A stretch of DNA of 64,000 nt from Gammaproteobacteria bacterium. Lineage in GTDB: Bacteria > Pseudomonadota > Gammaproteobacteria > Pseudomonadales > Pseudohongiellaceae. The notes below the pieces were generated by a model, which did not search any database, had not been told where the DNA came from, and worked only from the letters and a program-made list of their open reading frames with translations. Location of the stretch: positions 4,656,501 through 4,720,500 of the forward strand of contig JAWKZW010000001.1 in assembly GCA_041395725.1 (NCBI GenBank). The letters are read 5' to 3'. The number at the start of each line of letters is the position of its first letter. The first letter of the stretch is position 1. The translations under genes were made by a program, and so were the position numbers. Of the stretch, positions 56,376-64,000 are shown piece by piece.

Positions 56376-56996
56376 CTACTTGGAGTAGAGCTCGACGATC
56401 AGGTTCTCATTGATCTCTGCAGGCAAATCTGCGCGATCAGGTTTGCGAACAAACTGTCCTTCCAGTTTTGAGTGATCCACTGACATCCACTCGACCGGGC
56501 CACGCTGAGCGGCCAGATCCAGGGCTGACTTAATGCGCAGCTGTTCCTTAGCTTTGCCACGAATCGAAACAACGTCACCCTCTGCGATCTGATAGGACGG
56601 GATGTTCACCACCTCACCGTTCACCAGGATCGCTTTATGGGCAACCAGCTGCCGCGATTCAGCACGCGTGGAACCGAAACCCATGCGATAGACCACGTTG
56701 TCGAGTCGACTTTCCAGCAATTGCAGGAGGTTTTCGCCGGTGGCTCCCTTCAGCCGCGCAGCTTCCTTGTAATAACCACGGAACTGCTTTTCCAGTACTC
56801 CGTAGGTTCGACGTACTTTTTGCTTTTCACGCAACTGTACACCGTAGTCGGACAGTCGGCCACGGCGCTGGCCGTGCTGACCGGGGATGGTGTCAGTCTT
56901 GCACTTGCTGTCGATGGGCCGCACGCCGCTCTTGAGAAAAAGATCGGTGCCTTCGCGCCGGGACAGTTTGCATTTCGGGCCTAAATAGCGGGCCAT
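56376..56996 (-). CDS. rpsD: 30S ribosomal protein S4
   Basis: Protein of 206 residues, start MARYLGPKCKLSRREGTDLF. It is a primary 16S rRNA binder and, in E. coli, the translational repressor of the alpha operon. The S4 RNA-binding domain is seen near residues 97-160 (ESRLDNVVYRMGFGSTRAESRQLV; HKAILVNGEVVNIPSY). The C-terminal VDHSKLEGQF and EINENLIVELYSK are conserved. Confidence 0.99.
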   Translation of the reverse strand: MARYLGPKCKLSRREGTDLFLKSGVRPIDSKCKTDTIPGQHGQRRGRLSDYGVQLREKQKVRRTYGVLEKQFRGYYKEAARLKGATGENLLQLLESRLDNVVYRMGFGSTRAESRQLVAHKAILVNGEVVNIPSYQIAEGDVVSIRGKAKEQLRIKSALDLAAQRGPVEWMSVDHSKLEGQFVRKPDRADLPAEINENLIVELYSK

Positions 56997-57071
56997 ATCG
57001 TTCTCCTGTAACTCGAGGTTACTAGTCTTTAACTTGTCTGTACCAGTCCGTGTTTAGCAGGTGCTCTCGCA

Positions 57072-57467
57072 TTACACCCTGCGCTTCTTGGGAGGCCGAC
57101 AACCATTGTGGGGAATAGGCGTCACATCCGTAATGTTGCTGACCTTCAGTCCACAGGCGTTTAACGCCCGTACTGCAGACTCACGGCCCGGGCCTGGCCC
57201 GTTAACCTTCACATCCAGGTGCTTGAGACCGTACAGTTCGATCGCCTGCTTGCCTGCTTTCTCAGCCGCTACCTGGGCAGCGAATGGAGTGCTCTTTCTG
57301 GAACCACGGAAACCGGAACCGCCGGCAGTAGCCCAGCTAAGTGCATTACCTTGCCGGTCGGTGATAGTAATAATCGTATTGTTAAAAGAAGCATGAATAA
57401 ACGCAATGCCGTCGATGACTGCCTTACGCGCCTTCTTCTTGGTTCCCTTGTTGCCTGGATTCGCCAT
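57072..57467 (-). CDS. rpsK: 30S ribosomal protein S11
   Basis: Protein of 131 residues. GIAFIHASFNNTIITITDRQGNALSW near 25-50, GFRGSRKSTPFAAQ near 54-67 and the C-terminal NGCRPPKKRRV are typical. It forms part of the 30S platform near the 3' end of 16S rRNA. It follows rpsM by 22 bases. Confidence 0.99.
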   Translation of the reverse strand: MANPGNKGTKKKARKAVIDGIAFIHASFNNTIITITDRQGNALSWATAGGSGFRGSRKSTPFAAQVAAEKAGKQAIELYGLKHLDVKVNGPGPGRESAVRALNACGLKVSNITDVTPIPHNGCRPPKKRRV

Positions 57468-57489
57468 ACTCTATTCCAACTGGTAACAA

Positions 57490-57846
57490 TTATTTTCTGA
57501 TAGGTTTGCGCGGACCTTTGCGGGTTCTCGCATTAGTCTTGGTGCGCTGTCCACGAACCGGCAACGAACGTCGGTGCCGAATACCACGATTGCAGCCCAG
57601 GTCCATCAAGCGCTTGATATTCATGGAAACTTCACGACGCAGATCGCCTTCAACGGTCAAAGTCGACACTTCTGCACGCACCGCGTCCAGTTCCTCTGGA
57701 GACAACTCGCTGGTCTTGGTGGACGGCGCTATGCCGGTCTTCTCACAAATAGACTTCGCAGTAGTCGGACCAACGCCGTACACATAGCGCAGGGAAATCA
57801 CGATATGCTTGTTATCTGGTATGTTGACACCGGCAATACGTGCCAT
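57490..57846 (-). CDS. rpsM: 30S ribosomal protein S13
   Basis: Protein of 118 residues starting MARIAGVNIPDNKHIVISL. The helix-two-turn-helix region (YGVGPTTAKSICEKTGI) and the C-terminal RHRRSLPVRGQRTKTNARTRKG tail are as in E. coli. It is located in the 30S head and contacts 23S rRNA and P-site tRNA. First gene of the alpha operon after rpmJ. Confidence 0.99.
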   Translation of the reverse strand: MARIAGVNIPDNKHIVISLRYVYGVGPTTAKSICEKTGIAPSTKTSELSPEELDAVRAEVSTLTVEGDLRREVSMNIKRLMDLGCNRGIRHRRSLPVRGQRTKTNARTRKGPRKPIRK

Positions 57847-57999
57847 AGTTTACTCCGCTTATTCCTGTCAATTCGGGTGGCAGACAAATGGGAATGACCC
57901 CTGATTGCTTAACTGCCCTGCCCCGCCACAAAAGGCGCGAAAGCATATACTCAGACCCGATAAAAATCAACTGATGGGCCTAAGGTATGCTTCGCTTCG

Positions 58000-58113
58000 T
58001 TAACCCTGGCGCTGTTTGTGCCTGGGCTCCGTGCAAATCACCCGTACTGTGCCATTACGCTTAATGACTTTACAGTTCCGGCAAATTTTCTTAACTGAAG
58101 CTCTCACTTTCAC
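58000..58113 (-). CDS. rpmJ: 50S ribosomal protein L36
   Basis: A 37-residue protein below the usual ORF length cut-off. It reads MKVRASVKKICRNCKVIKRNG, then VRVICTEPRHKQRQG. It has the zinc-binding pattern CxxC...C...H of the zinc-containing (C+) L36 type. The start codon is GTG 58113, with GGAG 7 bases ahead. It lies between secY and rpsM, its standard place. Confidence 0.96.
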   Translation of the reverse strand: MKVRASVKKICRNCKVIKRNGTVRVICTEPRHKQRQG

Positions 58114-58123
58114 CGTTCTACTC

Positions 58124-59452
58124 CTAGAATCCGCTTCGCCCGTAGTTGCTTAATTTGGATTTCTTCATCAGCGAGTCGTACTGATGGGACATAAGATGCG
58201 ATTGCACCTGTGACCAGAAATCCATGGTCACCACCACCACGATCAGCAATGCTGTACCACCCAGATTAAAGGGTACGTTGGCCAGCATCTGCATAAAATT
58301 AGGCAGCAGACAAACCAGAGTTATGTAAATAGCACCAAACATTGTCAATCGGGTAATCACGCCATCAATATACTTGGCGGTCTGCTCACCGGGTCGGATG
58401 CCGGGAATAAAAGCGCCTGAACGCTTGAGATTGTCCGCCACGTCCCTTGGGTTGAAAACCAGCGCCGTATAAAAGAAGCAGAAGAAGATGATCATAGCGC
58501 TGAAAATAATGATGTAGAGAGGCTGCCCTGGACCGATCATCAAGGCCAGATCCTGCATCCACTCGAAGCCCTGGGAAGACTGCCCGAACCACTGTCCCAA
58601 CGAGGCCGGGAACAGCAGAATGCTGCTGGCAAAAATCGCAGGAATTACACCGGCCATGTTAATTTTAAGCGGCAGGTGGCTGGTTTGAGCCTGGTACATT
58701 CTTCGCCCCTGCTGGCGCTTGGCGTAGTTTACGGTAATACGCCGCTGGGCCCGCTCCACATAGACGATACAGGCGATCACACCGACCGCAATAACTCCTA
58801 CCAGCAGCAACAGGATACCGCTGATCTGCCCTTCGTAAGCCTGGGTCAGGGAAGTACCGATCGCAGTCGGGAACCCGGCAACAATCCCGGCGAAGATCAG
58901 CATGGAAATCCCGTTCCCTATGCCTCGCTCGGTAATCTGCTCTCCCAACCACATCATGAACATGGCGCCGGTAACGAGCGAGATAATCGCTGTGACATTA
59001 AAAGCAACACCCGGCGCATAAGCCATTGGAGCCAGGACGCCTACAGTCATTCCGGCACCCTGTACCAGTGCCAGACCCAATGCACCATAACGGGTGTACT
59101 GAGTGATCTTACGGCGACCGGATTCACCTTCTTTCTTTAGCTGATCCAGCTGCGGACTCACCGCGGTCAGCAGTTGCATGATGATCGAGGCTGAAATGTA
59201 AGGCATGATACCGAGCGCCAGAATACTCATGCGTTCCAGGGCTCCGCCGCCGAACATGTTAATCATGCCGGCAAAGGTATTTTCATTGCGATCGAAAAAC
59301 AGTGACAGTTGAATAGGATCGATACCGGGTACTGGTATGTGGGTACCTATGCGGTATATAAAAATGGCAATCAACAGGAACAGCAGTCTGGATTTTAATT
59401 CCCCCAGACCGGCTCCGATGTTTTCCGGATTAATGTTCGGTTTGTTAGCCAT
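58124..59452 (-). CDS. secY: preprotein translocase subunit SecY
   Basis: Integral membrane channel of 442 residues and ten helices. Recognised: FRIGTHIPVPGID-like IYRIGTHIPVPGID near 33-46, GGALERMSILALGIMPYISASIIMQLL near 68-94 (helix 2), KKEGESGRRKITQYTRYG near 105-122 and the cytoplasmic loop GIRPGEQTAKYID near 350. It forms the SecYEG pore. Encoded after rplO as in E. coli; the gap to rpmJ is 10 bases. Confidence 0.99.
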   Translation of the reverse strand: MANKPNINPENIGAGLGELKSRLLFLLIAIFIYRIGTHIPVPGIDPIQLSLFFDRNENTFAGMINMFGGGALERMSILALGIMPYISASIIMQLLTAVSPQLDQLKKEGESGRRKITQYTRYGALGLALVQGAGMTVGVLAPMAYAPGVAFNVTAIISLVTGAMFMMWLGEQITERGIGNGISMLIFAGIVAGFPTAIGTSLTQAYEGQISGILLLLVGVIAVGVIACIVYVERAQRRITVNYAKRQQGRRMYQAQTSHLPLKINMAGVIPAIFASSILLFPASLGQWFGQSSQGFEWMQDLALMIGPGQPLYIIIFSAMIIFFCFFYTALVFNPRDVADNLKRSGAFIPGIRPGEQTAKYIDGVITRLTMFGAIYITLVCLLPNFMQMLANVPFNLGGTALLIVVVVTMDFWSQVQSHLMSHQYDSLMKKSKLSNYGRSGF

Positions 59453-59488
59453 TTTTGCCTTTTCTGCTACTCAGTTTGTTTGCAATGC

Positions 59489-59920
59489 TTACTCGACTTT
59501 ACCACCGGCTGCCTCGATCGCAGCACGGGCACCTTTAGTCACACCGATACCCTGCAGGTTGACTGCCTTGGTGACGTCGCCGGAAAGCATGACTTTCACC
59601 CGCGTAATGTTCGCTGTGATCAGATTGGCCTTTTGCAAAGCCTCGATGTTTATCACATCAGCGTCCACTTTGTTCAGTTCGCTGGTACGTACCTGCGCCG
59701 TTTTGCGGCCTACCCGGGAACTGAATCCGAATTTTGGCAGACGCATGTGAAGAGGCATCTGGCCGCCTTCGAACGCCGGGCTCACAGATGCACCACTGCG
59801 CGACTTCTGCCCCTTATGACCGGAGCCAGCGGTTTTACCCGAGCCGCTACCAATACCGCGGCCAACGCGTTTGCGCGCTTTGGTGCTTCCCGGAGCCGGG
59901 CTCAATGAATTCAATCGCAT
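59489..59920 (-). CDS. rplO: 50S ribosomal protein L15
   Basis: Protein of 143 residues. The N-terminal LNSLSPAPGSTKARKRVGRGIGSGSGKTAGSGHKGQKSRSG-type basic, glycine-rich extension and the FEGGQMPLHMRLPKFGF segment near 50-66 are characteristic. It joins 23S rRNA domains late in 50S assembly. Located between rpmD and secY. Confidence 0.98.
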   Translation of the reverse strand: MRLNSLSPAPGSTKARKRVGRGIGSGSGKTAGSGHKGQKSRSGASVSPAFEGGQMPLHMRLPKFGFSSRVGRKTAQVRTSELNKVDADVINIEALQKANLITANITRVKVMLSGDVTKAVNLQGIGVTKGARAAIEAAGGKVE

Positions 59921-59949
59921 CTGTTATTCCTCGTTACCTGTCTGTACCC

Positions 59950-60135
59950 CTACTCACCTTCAACGGCAAGCAGGTAGCGCACCTTGTTAATCATTCCACG
60001 CACGGCCGGAGTATCTTCCACTTCAACCGACTGGTGCATCTTTCGCAAGCCCAGACCCCGGACACACTGCCGATGACGGTCCATTTGCCCTACCGGGCTG
60101 CGCACTAATGTTACTTTCACTTTCTTGCCGGCCAT
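59950..60135 (-). CDS. rpmD: 50S ribosomal protein L30
   Basis: Small protein of 61 residues: KVKVTLVRSPVGQMDRHRQCV and GLRKMHQSVEVEDTPAVRGMINKV are typical of L30. It begins 3 bases after the rpsE stop, consistent with translational coupling. Confidence 0.97.
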   Translation of the reverse strand: MAGKKVKVTLVRSPVGQMDRHRQCVRGLGLRKMHQSVEVEDTPAVRGMINKVRYLLAVEGE

Positions 60136-60138
60136 AAC

Positions 60139-60648
60139 CTAGTCCAGAATCTCTTCAACAGTTTTACCGCGCTTGGCAGCGATTTCCTCGGGTGCACGCA
60201 TGTTCTTGAGACCTTCGAAAGTCGCACGAACAACGTTTACCGGGTTTGTGGAGCCGTAGCACTTCGCCAGTACGTTCTGCACACCAGCCAGTTCCAGGAT
60301 GGCGCGCATGGCACCTCCGGCAATTACGCCGGTACCTTCGGACGCAGGCTGCATGTAGACCTTAGAGGCACCGTGACGGGCCCGGACCGGATACTGTAGC
60401 GTGTGGCCATCCAGAGAAACCGTGATCATGTTACGGCGTGCCGATTCCATCGCCTTCTGAATCGCCAGAGGGACTTCGCGGGCTTTACCCCGACCGAAAC
60501 CCACGCGCCCGTTCCCGTCACCTACAGCGGTCAGTGCGGTAAAGCCGAATATACGACCCCCTTTGACCACTTTGGCAACACGGTTTACCTGGATCAGCTT
60601 TTCCTGCAGACCCTCTTCGTTCTTACCCGGCTCGTCTTTAAATGCCAT
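60139..60648 (-). CDS. rpsE: 30S ribosomal protein S5
   Basis: Protein of 169 residues. The double-stranded-RNA-binding-like domain starts LIQVNRVAKVVKGGRIFGFTAL near 18-40; GRVGFGRGKAREVPLAIQKAM follows near 48-68; the second domain contains GVIAGGAMRAILELAGV near 105-121. It contributes to decoding accuracy. Standard spc operon position. Confidence 0.99.
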   Translation of the reverse strand: MAFKDEPGKNEEGLQEKLIQVNRVAKVVKGGRIFGFTALTAVGDGNGRVGFGRGKAREVPLAIQKAMESARRNMITVSLDGHTLQYPVRARHGASKVYMQPASEGTGVIAGGAMRAILELAGVQNVLAKCYGSTNPVNVVRATFEGLKNMRAPEEIAAKRGKTVEEILD

Positions 60649-60659
60649 ATCTTAAATCC

Positions 60660-61010
60660 TTAGAAGTCCAGACCGCCTTCTCGTGCCGCATCCGCAAGTG
60701 CCTTTACCCGACCGTGGTAATCGTAACCACTGCGGTCAAATGCGACCTTGCTGATACCGGCAGCCTTGGCTCGTTCAGCGATCAATTCACCAATTTTGGT
60801 TGCCGCTTCAATGTTTCCGGTTTTACCTCCTCGCAGAGATTTATCCAACGTTGAAGCACTGGCCAAAATTTCGCCACCACTGGGCGCAATAATCTGCGCA
60901 TAAATATGGCGGGGTGTGCGGTAAACACACAGGCGATTGGCTCGCAGCCCACTGATTTTTGCCCTGCCACGACGCGCGCGACGAATACGGGCCTGTTTCT
61001 TTACGTTCAT
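60660..61010 (-). CDS. rplR: 50S ribosomal protein L18
   Basis: Protein of 116 residues that binds 5S rRNA together with L5. Basic N-terminus VKKQARIRRARRGRAKI, then RLCVYRTPRHIYAQII near 26-41 and KVAFDRSGYDYHGRVKALADAAREGGLDF at the end. Encoded 11 bases from its neighbours in the spc operon. Confidence 0.98.
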   Translation of the reverse strand: MNVKKQARIRRARRGRAKISGLRANRLCVYRTPRHIYAQIIAPSGGEILASASTLDKSLRGGKTGNIEAATKIGELIAERAKAAGISKVAFDRSGYDYHGRVKALADAAREGGLDF

Positions 61011-61021
61011 AATCTAAAGCC

Positions 61022-61555
61022 TTATTTCTTTTTCGCCTCTTTGCGATACACGCGTTCATCTGCGTAGCGAATACCTTTACCCTTGTAAGGCTCAGGCGGT
61101 CGAAATTCGCGAATCTCCGCGGCCACCTGGCCAACCTGCTGCTTGTCAGCGCCCGAAATAACAATCTCAGTCTGCGTGGGTGTCTCGGCAGTGACGCCGG
61201 CAGGCAGCGCGTAATCGATCGGGTGCGAAAAACCCACCGTCAGATTAACCGAATTGCCCTGGGCCTTAGCCCGGTAACCTACACCCTGTAATTCCAACTT
61301 CTTTTGAAACCCTTCGCTGACACCTACCACCATATTGTTGATGAGTGCTCGAAACGTTCCGGCCATCGCGTTGGCCTTGCGGCTGTCGTTGGTCGCGGCA
61401 ATTTTCAGGGAATCACCGTCCTGCTGGACACTGACCCACTCGTGTAATGCCAGGTTCAGATTGCCCTTGGATCCCTTCACCGCGATAGCGCTGTCGTTCA
61501 GGGTCGCCTCAACGCCTTTGGGCAAGACAACTGGTGCGTTTGCTATTCTGGACAT
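61022..61555 (-). CDS. rplF: 50S ribosomal protein L6
   Basis: Protein of 177 residues with two homologous domains. SRIANAPVVLPKGVEATLN at the start, NMVVGVSEGFQKKLELQGVGYRA near 73-95 and EIREFRPPEPYKGKGIRYADE near 148-168 are diagnostic. It lies near the sarcin-ricin loop and the L7/L12 stalk base. Confidence 0.99.
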   Translation of the reverse strand: MSRIANAPVVLPKGVEATLNDSAIAVKGSKGNLNLALHEWVSVQQDGDSLKIAATNDSRKANAMAGTFRALINNMVVGVSEGFQKKLELQGVGYRAKAQGNSVNLTVGFSHPIDYALPAGVTAETPTQTEIVISGADKQQVGQVAAEIREFRPPEPYKGKGIRYADERVYRKEAKKK

Positions 61556-61603
61556 AGTTAATCTCTTTTACTGTAACTACTGTAACTGGCTTGTAACTGG
61601 TCT

Positions 61604-61999
61604 TTAGAAGACAGTACAGAGCACCTCGCCGCCGATTCCGGCTGCATGAGCCTGCTTATCTGTCATCAATCCTTTATTGGTCGACAATATTGCGATACCC
61701 AACCCGGCACGGTTCTTTGGCAGTTCGTCCTTACCACGGTAATAGCGCAATCCCGGGCGACTGACCCGTTTAATTTCCTCGATCACAGGCTTACCCTTGA
61801 AATACTTCAGGTTAACCTTGAGCTCCGGTTTACCGTCGCTCTCAGCAACAGAATGGCCGGCTATATAACCTTCGCTTTCGAGAACCTGGCAAATGGCTAC
61901 CTTGATCTTCGACGACGGGCAGTTGATTTCCACCATTCCCGCCATCTGTGCGTTACGGATTCTGGTCAGAAAATCTGCAATGGGATCTGACATACTCAT
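61604..61999 (-). CDS. rpsH: 30S ribosomal protein S8
   Basis: Protein of about 131 residues. The frame is open to 62020, but ATG 61999 (GGAGAG 4 bases ahead) gives the family start MSMSDPIADFLTRIRNAQ. The C-terminal RAGLGIAILSTNKGLMTDKQAHAAGIGGEVLCTVF is conserved. In E. coli S8 represses spc operon translation at the rplE-proximal site; whether that holds here is inference. Confidence 0.98.
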   Translation of the reverse strand: MSMSDPIADFLTRIRNAQMAGMVEINCPSSKIKVAICQVLESEGYIAGHSVAESDGKPELKVNLKYFKGKPVIEEIKRVSRPGLRYYRGKDELPKNRAGLGIAILSTNKGLMTDKQAHAAGIGGEVLCTVF

Positions 62000-62013
62000 A
62001 AATACTCTCCAGC

Positions 62014-62319
62014 TTACCAACTTGCCTTATGCAGACCAGGTACGTCTCCACGCATAGCCGCTTCACGCAACTTGTGGCGGCACAGACCAAACTTACGATA
62101 CACGCCATGGGGTCGACCGGTAATCTGGCAACGTCGCTGCTGACGAACAGGACTGGCGTCCCGGGGAAGTTTCTGCAGTTTCACCTGCGCGTCCCACTTT
62201 TCTTCGTCACTGGCCTTCGAGTCGCTGATGATGGCCTTCAGTGCCTGGCGCTTTTCAGCGTACTTGGCTACTGTCTTTGCACGCTTGGTTTCACGCGCAA
62301 TCATAGATGCTTTAGCCAT
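62014..62319 (-). CDS. rpsN: 30S ribosomal protein S14
   Basis: Protein of 101 residues, the long form without the CxxC zinc motifs of the short type. MAKASMIARETKRAKTV at the start and RQQRRCQITGRPHGVYRKFGLCR near 60-82. The start overlaps the end of rplE by 8 bases. Confidence 0.98.
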   Translation of the reverse strand: MAKASMIARETKRAKTVAKYAEKRQALKAIISDSKASDEEKWDAQVKLQKLPRDASPVRQQRRCQITGRPHGVYRKFGLCRHKLREAAMRGDVPGLHKASW

Positions 62320-62893
62320 TGGAAGACTCCTCTGCGTTCGCTTCCTTCTTACCTGTCATACCCCGGAACGGGAAATTCAATGCCGCCAGCAGAGCTCTGC
62401 CTTCGTCATCGCTTCTTGCGGTGGTGGTAATTGTGATATCCATACCACGCAGCGCATCTGTCTTGTCGTAATCGATCTCTGGAAAGATGATCTGTTCGGT
62501 GACTCCCATGGCGTAGTTACCCCGCCCGTCGAAAGACTTCGGATTAAGCCCGCGGAAGTCCCGAATACGAGGAATCGCGATACCAACCAATCGATCCAGA
62601 AAATCGTACATACGCTGACCACGCAGGGTAACCTTGCACCCGACAGGCCAGCCTTCCCTGATCTTGAATCCAGCAATGGATTTTCGCGCCTTGGTAATGA
62701 CCACTTTCTGACCGCTGATCATGGCCAGCTCACTGGCCGCACTCTCCAGCACCTTCTTGTCTGTAACGGCTTCACTCAAACCCATATTCAGTACGACCTT
62801 GGTAATCTTAGGCACGCGCATGGGGTTGTCGTAACCGAACTGTTCGGTCAGCGCCGGTATCACTTCTGTCTTGTATTTCTCTTTAAGAGCCAT
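62312..62893 (-). CDS. rplE: 50S ribosomal protein L5
   Basis: Protein of 193 residues that binds 5S rRNA and contacts P-site tRNA. EKYKTEVIPALTEQFGYDNPMRVPKI near 5-30 and KSIAGFKIREGWPVGCKVTLRG near 75-96 are typical. E. coli L5 is 179 residues and ends at the conserved FPFR; here about 15 further charged residues (KKEANAEESSNG) follow. This tail produces the overlap with rpsN. Confidence 0.98.
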   Translation of the reverse strand: MALKEKYKTEVIPALTEQFGYDNPMRVPKITKVVLNMGLSEAVTDKKVLESAASELAMISGQKVVITKARKSIAGFKIREGWPVGCKVTLRGQRMYDFLDRLVGIAIPRIRDFRGLNPKSFDGRGNYAMGVTEQIIFPEIDYDKTDALRGMDITITTTARSDDEGRALLAALNFPFRGMTGKKEANAEESSNG

Positions 62894-62916
62894 CTTGATA
62901 ACTCGCCAGCTTATTG

Positions 62917-63231
62917 CTAATCAATTTCCTGATCATTCGATTTAAAAACGCGCGACTTAGCGCCGTCTTCCGACACCTTGATGCCGACTCGATCAGCCTT
63001 ATTCGTCTGCGGATTGAAGATTGCGATATTGGAAATATCTATCGCCGCCTCCCGTTCCAGAATTCCACCAGGCTGGCCCATGTTCGGGTTTGGCTTGGTG
63101 TGTCGTTTCACCATATTGACACCCGAAACGATCACTTTCCGATCGTTAATCAGACGCATAATGGTGCCCCTTTTGCCCTTATCTTTACCGGCTATGACGA
63201 TTACTTCGTCGTTGCTTTTTAACTTGCGCAT
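62917..63231 (-). CDS. rplX: 50S ribosomal protein L24
   Basis: Protein of 104 residues: the KOW motif VIVIAGKDKGKRGTIMRL near 10-27, VSGVNMVKRHTKPNPNMGQPGGI near 34-56 and a C-terminal KVSEDGAKSRVFKSND. It initiates 50S assembly at the 5' end of 23S rRNA. Confidence 0.98.
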   Translation of the reverse strand: MRKLKSNDEVIVIAGKDKGKRGTIMRLINDRKVIVSGVNMVKRHTKPNPNMGQPGGILEREAAIDISNIAIFNPQTNKADRVGIKVSEDGAKSRVFKSNDQEID

Positions 63232-63270
63232 TTTTGCCTCTGCCTAAATTTTGAACTGCCGGCTGATCGA

Positions 63271-63639
63271 CTACAGTACTTCCGGTGCCAGCGAAATAAT
63301 TCGCATGAATTTTTCTGTTCGTAATTCACGAGTCACTGGTCCGAAGACCCGGGTGCCGATCGGAGCATTCTGGTTATTCAGCAGGATCGCCGCATTGTCG
63401 TCGAAACGGATCAATGAGCCATCACCACGCCTGACTCCCTGCTTGGTGCGAACAACCAGCGCCGTTAACACCTGACCTTTTTTGACCTTGCCACGAGGAA
63501 TCGCTTCTTTAACGGTTACCTTGATAACGTCACCGATACGCGCGTACCGACGATGGGAGCCACCCAGCACCTTGATACACATGACACGCCGGGCGCCGCT
63601 GTTATCTGCCACATCTAAATACGACTGTACCTGAATCAT
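63271..63639 (-). CDS. rplN: 50S ribosomal protein L14
   Basis: Protein of 122 residues: MIQVQSYLDVADNSGARRVMCIKVLGGS at the start, VRTKQGVRRGDGSLIRFDDNAA near 68-89 and GTRVFGPVTRELR near 98-110. It lies at the subunit interface. First gene of the classic spc operon. Confidence 0.99.
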   Translation of the reverse strand: MIQVQSYLDVADNSGARRVMCIKVLGGSHRRYARIGDVIKVTVKEAIPRGKVKKGQVLTALVVRTKQGVRRGDGSLIRFDDNAAILLNNQNAPIGTRVFGPVTRELRTEKFMRIISLAPEVL

Positions 63640-63738
63640 CGATCCTCTCCATCTGTATCCGTCAGTCTATAAACTTCTGACTTTGGGGACGAATACGCAA
63701 ATGTTCATCAATTATCTAATTGTCCTGCCAAGCCGGAC

Positions 63739-64000
63739 TTAAACCTGCACCGCCCGCTCGTCGATGGACACCAGCGACCAGGACTTGGTCTTGGAAATCG
63801 GCGCCACTTCTTTGATAGTCACTTCATCACCAGGCATACAATCGTTGTTGGCATCATGAGCGTGTATTTTGGTGGAACGCTTCACGTACTTGCCGTAAAC
63901 CGGATGCTTAACCCGTCGCTCGATCAGCACTACGATGGACTTGTCCATCTTGTTGCTTACCACTCTGCCCGTAACTGTCCGTGTAGCTTTCTCGGTATTC
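63739..64000 (-). CDS. rpsQ: 30S ribosomal protein S17 (5' end beyond window)
   Basis: About 87 residues visible; the frame stays open to the window edge and the start codon lies just outside. The visible start, NTEKATRTVTGRVVSNKMDKS, and VKHPVYGKYVKRSTKIHAHD near 32-51 identify S17. It is the last gene of the S10 operon in the usual order. A gap of about 100 bases separates it from rplN and may carry the spc promoter. Confidence 0.97.
   Translation of the reverse strand, partial: NTEKATRTVTGRVVSNKMDKSIVVLIERRVKHPVYGKYVKRSTKIHAHDANNDCMPGDEVTIKEVAPISKTKSWSLVSIDERAVQV

Overview
The window is a contiguous stretch of a gammaproteobacterial chromosome with moderately high GC. The ribosomal proteins, RpoA, UvrA, SSB and MoeA are of the E. 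coli/Pseudomonas type. The mix of exported oxidoreductases, periplasmic hydrolases, a PQQ enzyme, a Sox dehydrogenase pair and a fused TRAP permease resembles heterotrophic marine members of the Pseudomonadales/Cellvibrionales side of the class; that placement is inference. I see no prophage, intact insertion sequence, CRISPR array, tRNA or rRNA, and no recognisable DNA-binding transcription regulator.

Layout. 1-2.7 kb: the tail of a fused TRAP permease, a CurA-like NADPH oxidoreductase and a YrbG-like cation/Ca2+ exchanger. A 190-bp palindromic element then separates these from a long minus-strand series (10.6 to 2.9 kb): ssb, an RmlD-like protein, moeA, a TPR-like lipoprotein, a DUF2333 membrane protein, PPK2 polyphosphate kinase and a SulP anion transporter. 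A gap of nearly 1 kb, rich in inverted repeats, lies between divergent ssb and uvrA. 14.7-18.7 kb is a three-gene periplasmic molybdenum hydroxylase operon (Tat-tagged 2Fe-2S subunit, Moco subunit, FAD/4Fe-4S subunit). A 37-aa membrane peptide, ppnN and hemH follow.

21-34 kb carries an M28-like peptidase, a large thioredoxin-like/cytochrome c/copper-monooxygenase-like fusion, a small tyrosine-phosphatase-like protein, a lipoprotein, a ModF-like double ATPase, DUF599 and SDR proteins, an orphan SoxCD pair and a family VIII type esterase. 34-40.7 kb has a malonyl/acyl-CoA synthetase whose 3' end is tandemly duplicated, a composite palindromic repeat, and a run of exported or small enzymes. 41-47.5 kb holds divergent glpD and glpK, a histidine phosphatase, a lone lspA, a pilin-like protein and a DapA-family lyase. 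47.6-54.7 kb encodes a PQQ quinoprotein, a GspE/PilB-type ATPase, a DMT exporter and a class V aminotransferase. 54.9-64 kb is the spc and alpha ribosomal operons on the minus strand (rpsQ to rplQ), closed by a clear terminator.

How the genes fit together. Four loci share a molybdenum theme: moeA (Moco insertion), the hydroxylase operon, the ModF-like ATPase and SoxC. glpD and glpK convert glycerol to dihydroxyacetone phosphate. The most unusual content is the repeat DNA: a dispersed family seen five times at or near gene ends, two independent large palindromic elements, and a 66-bp duplication of a gene tail.
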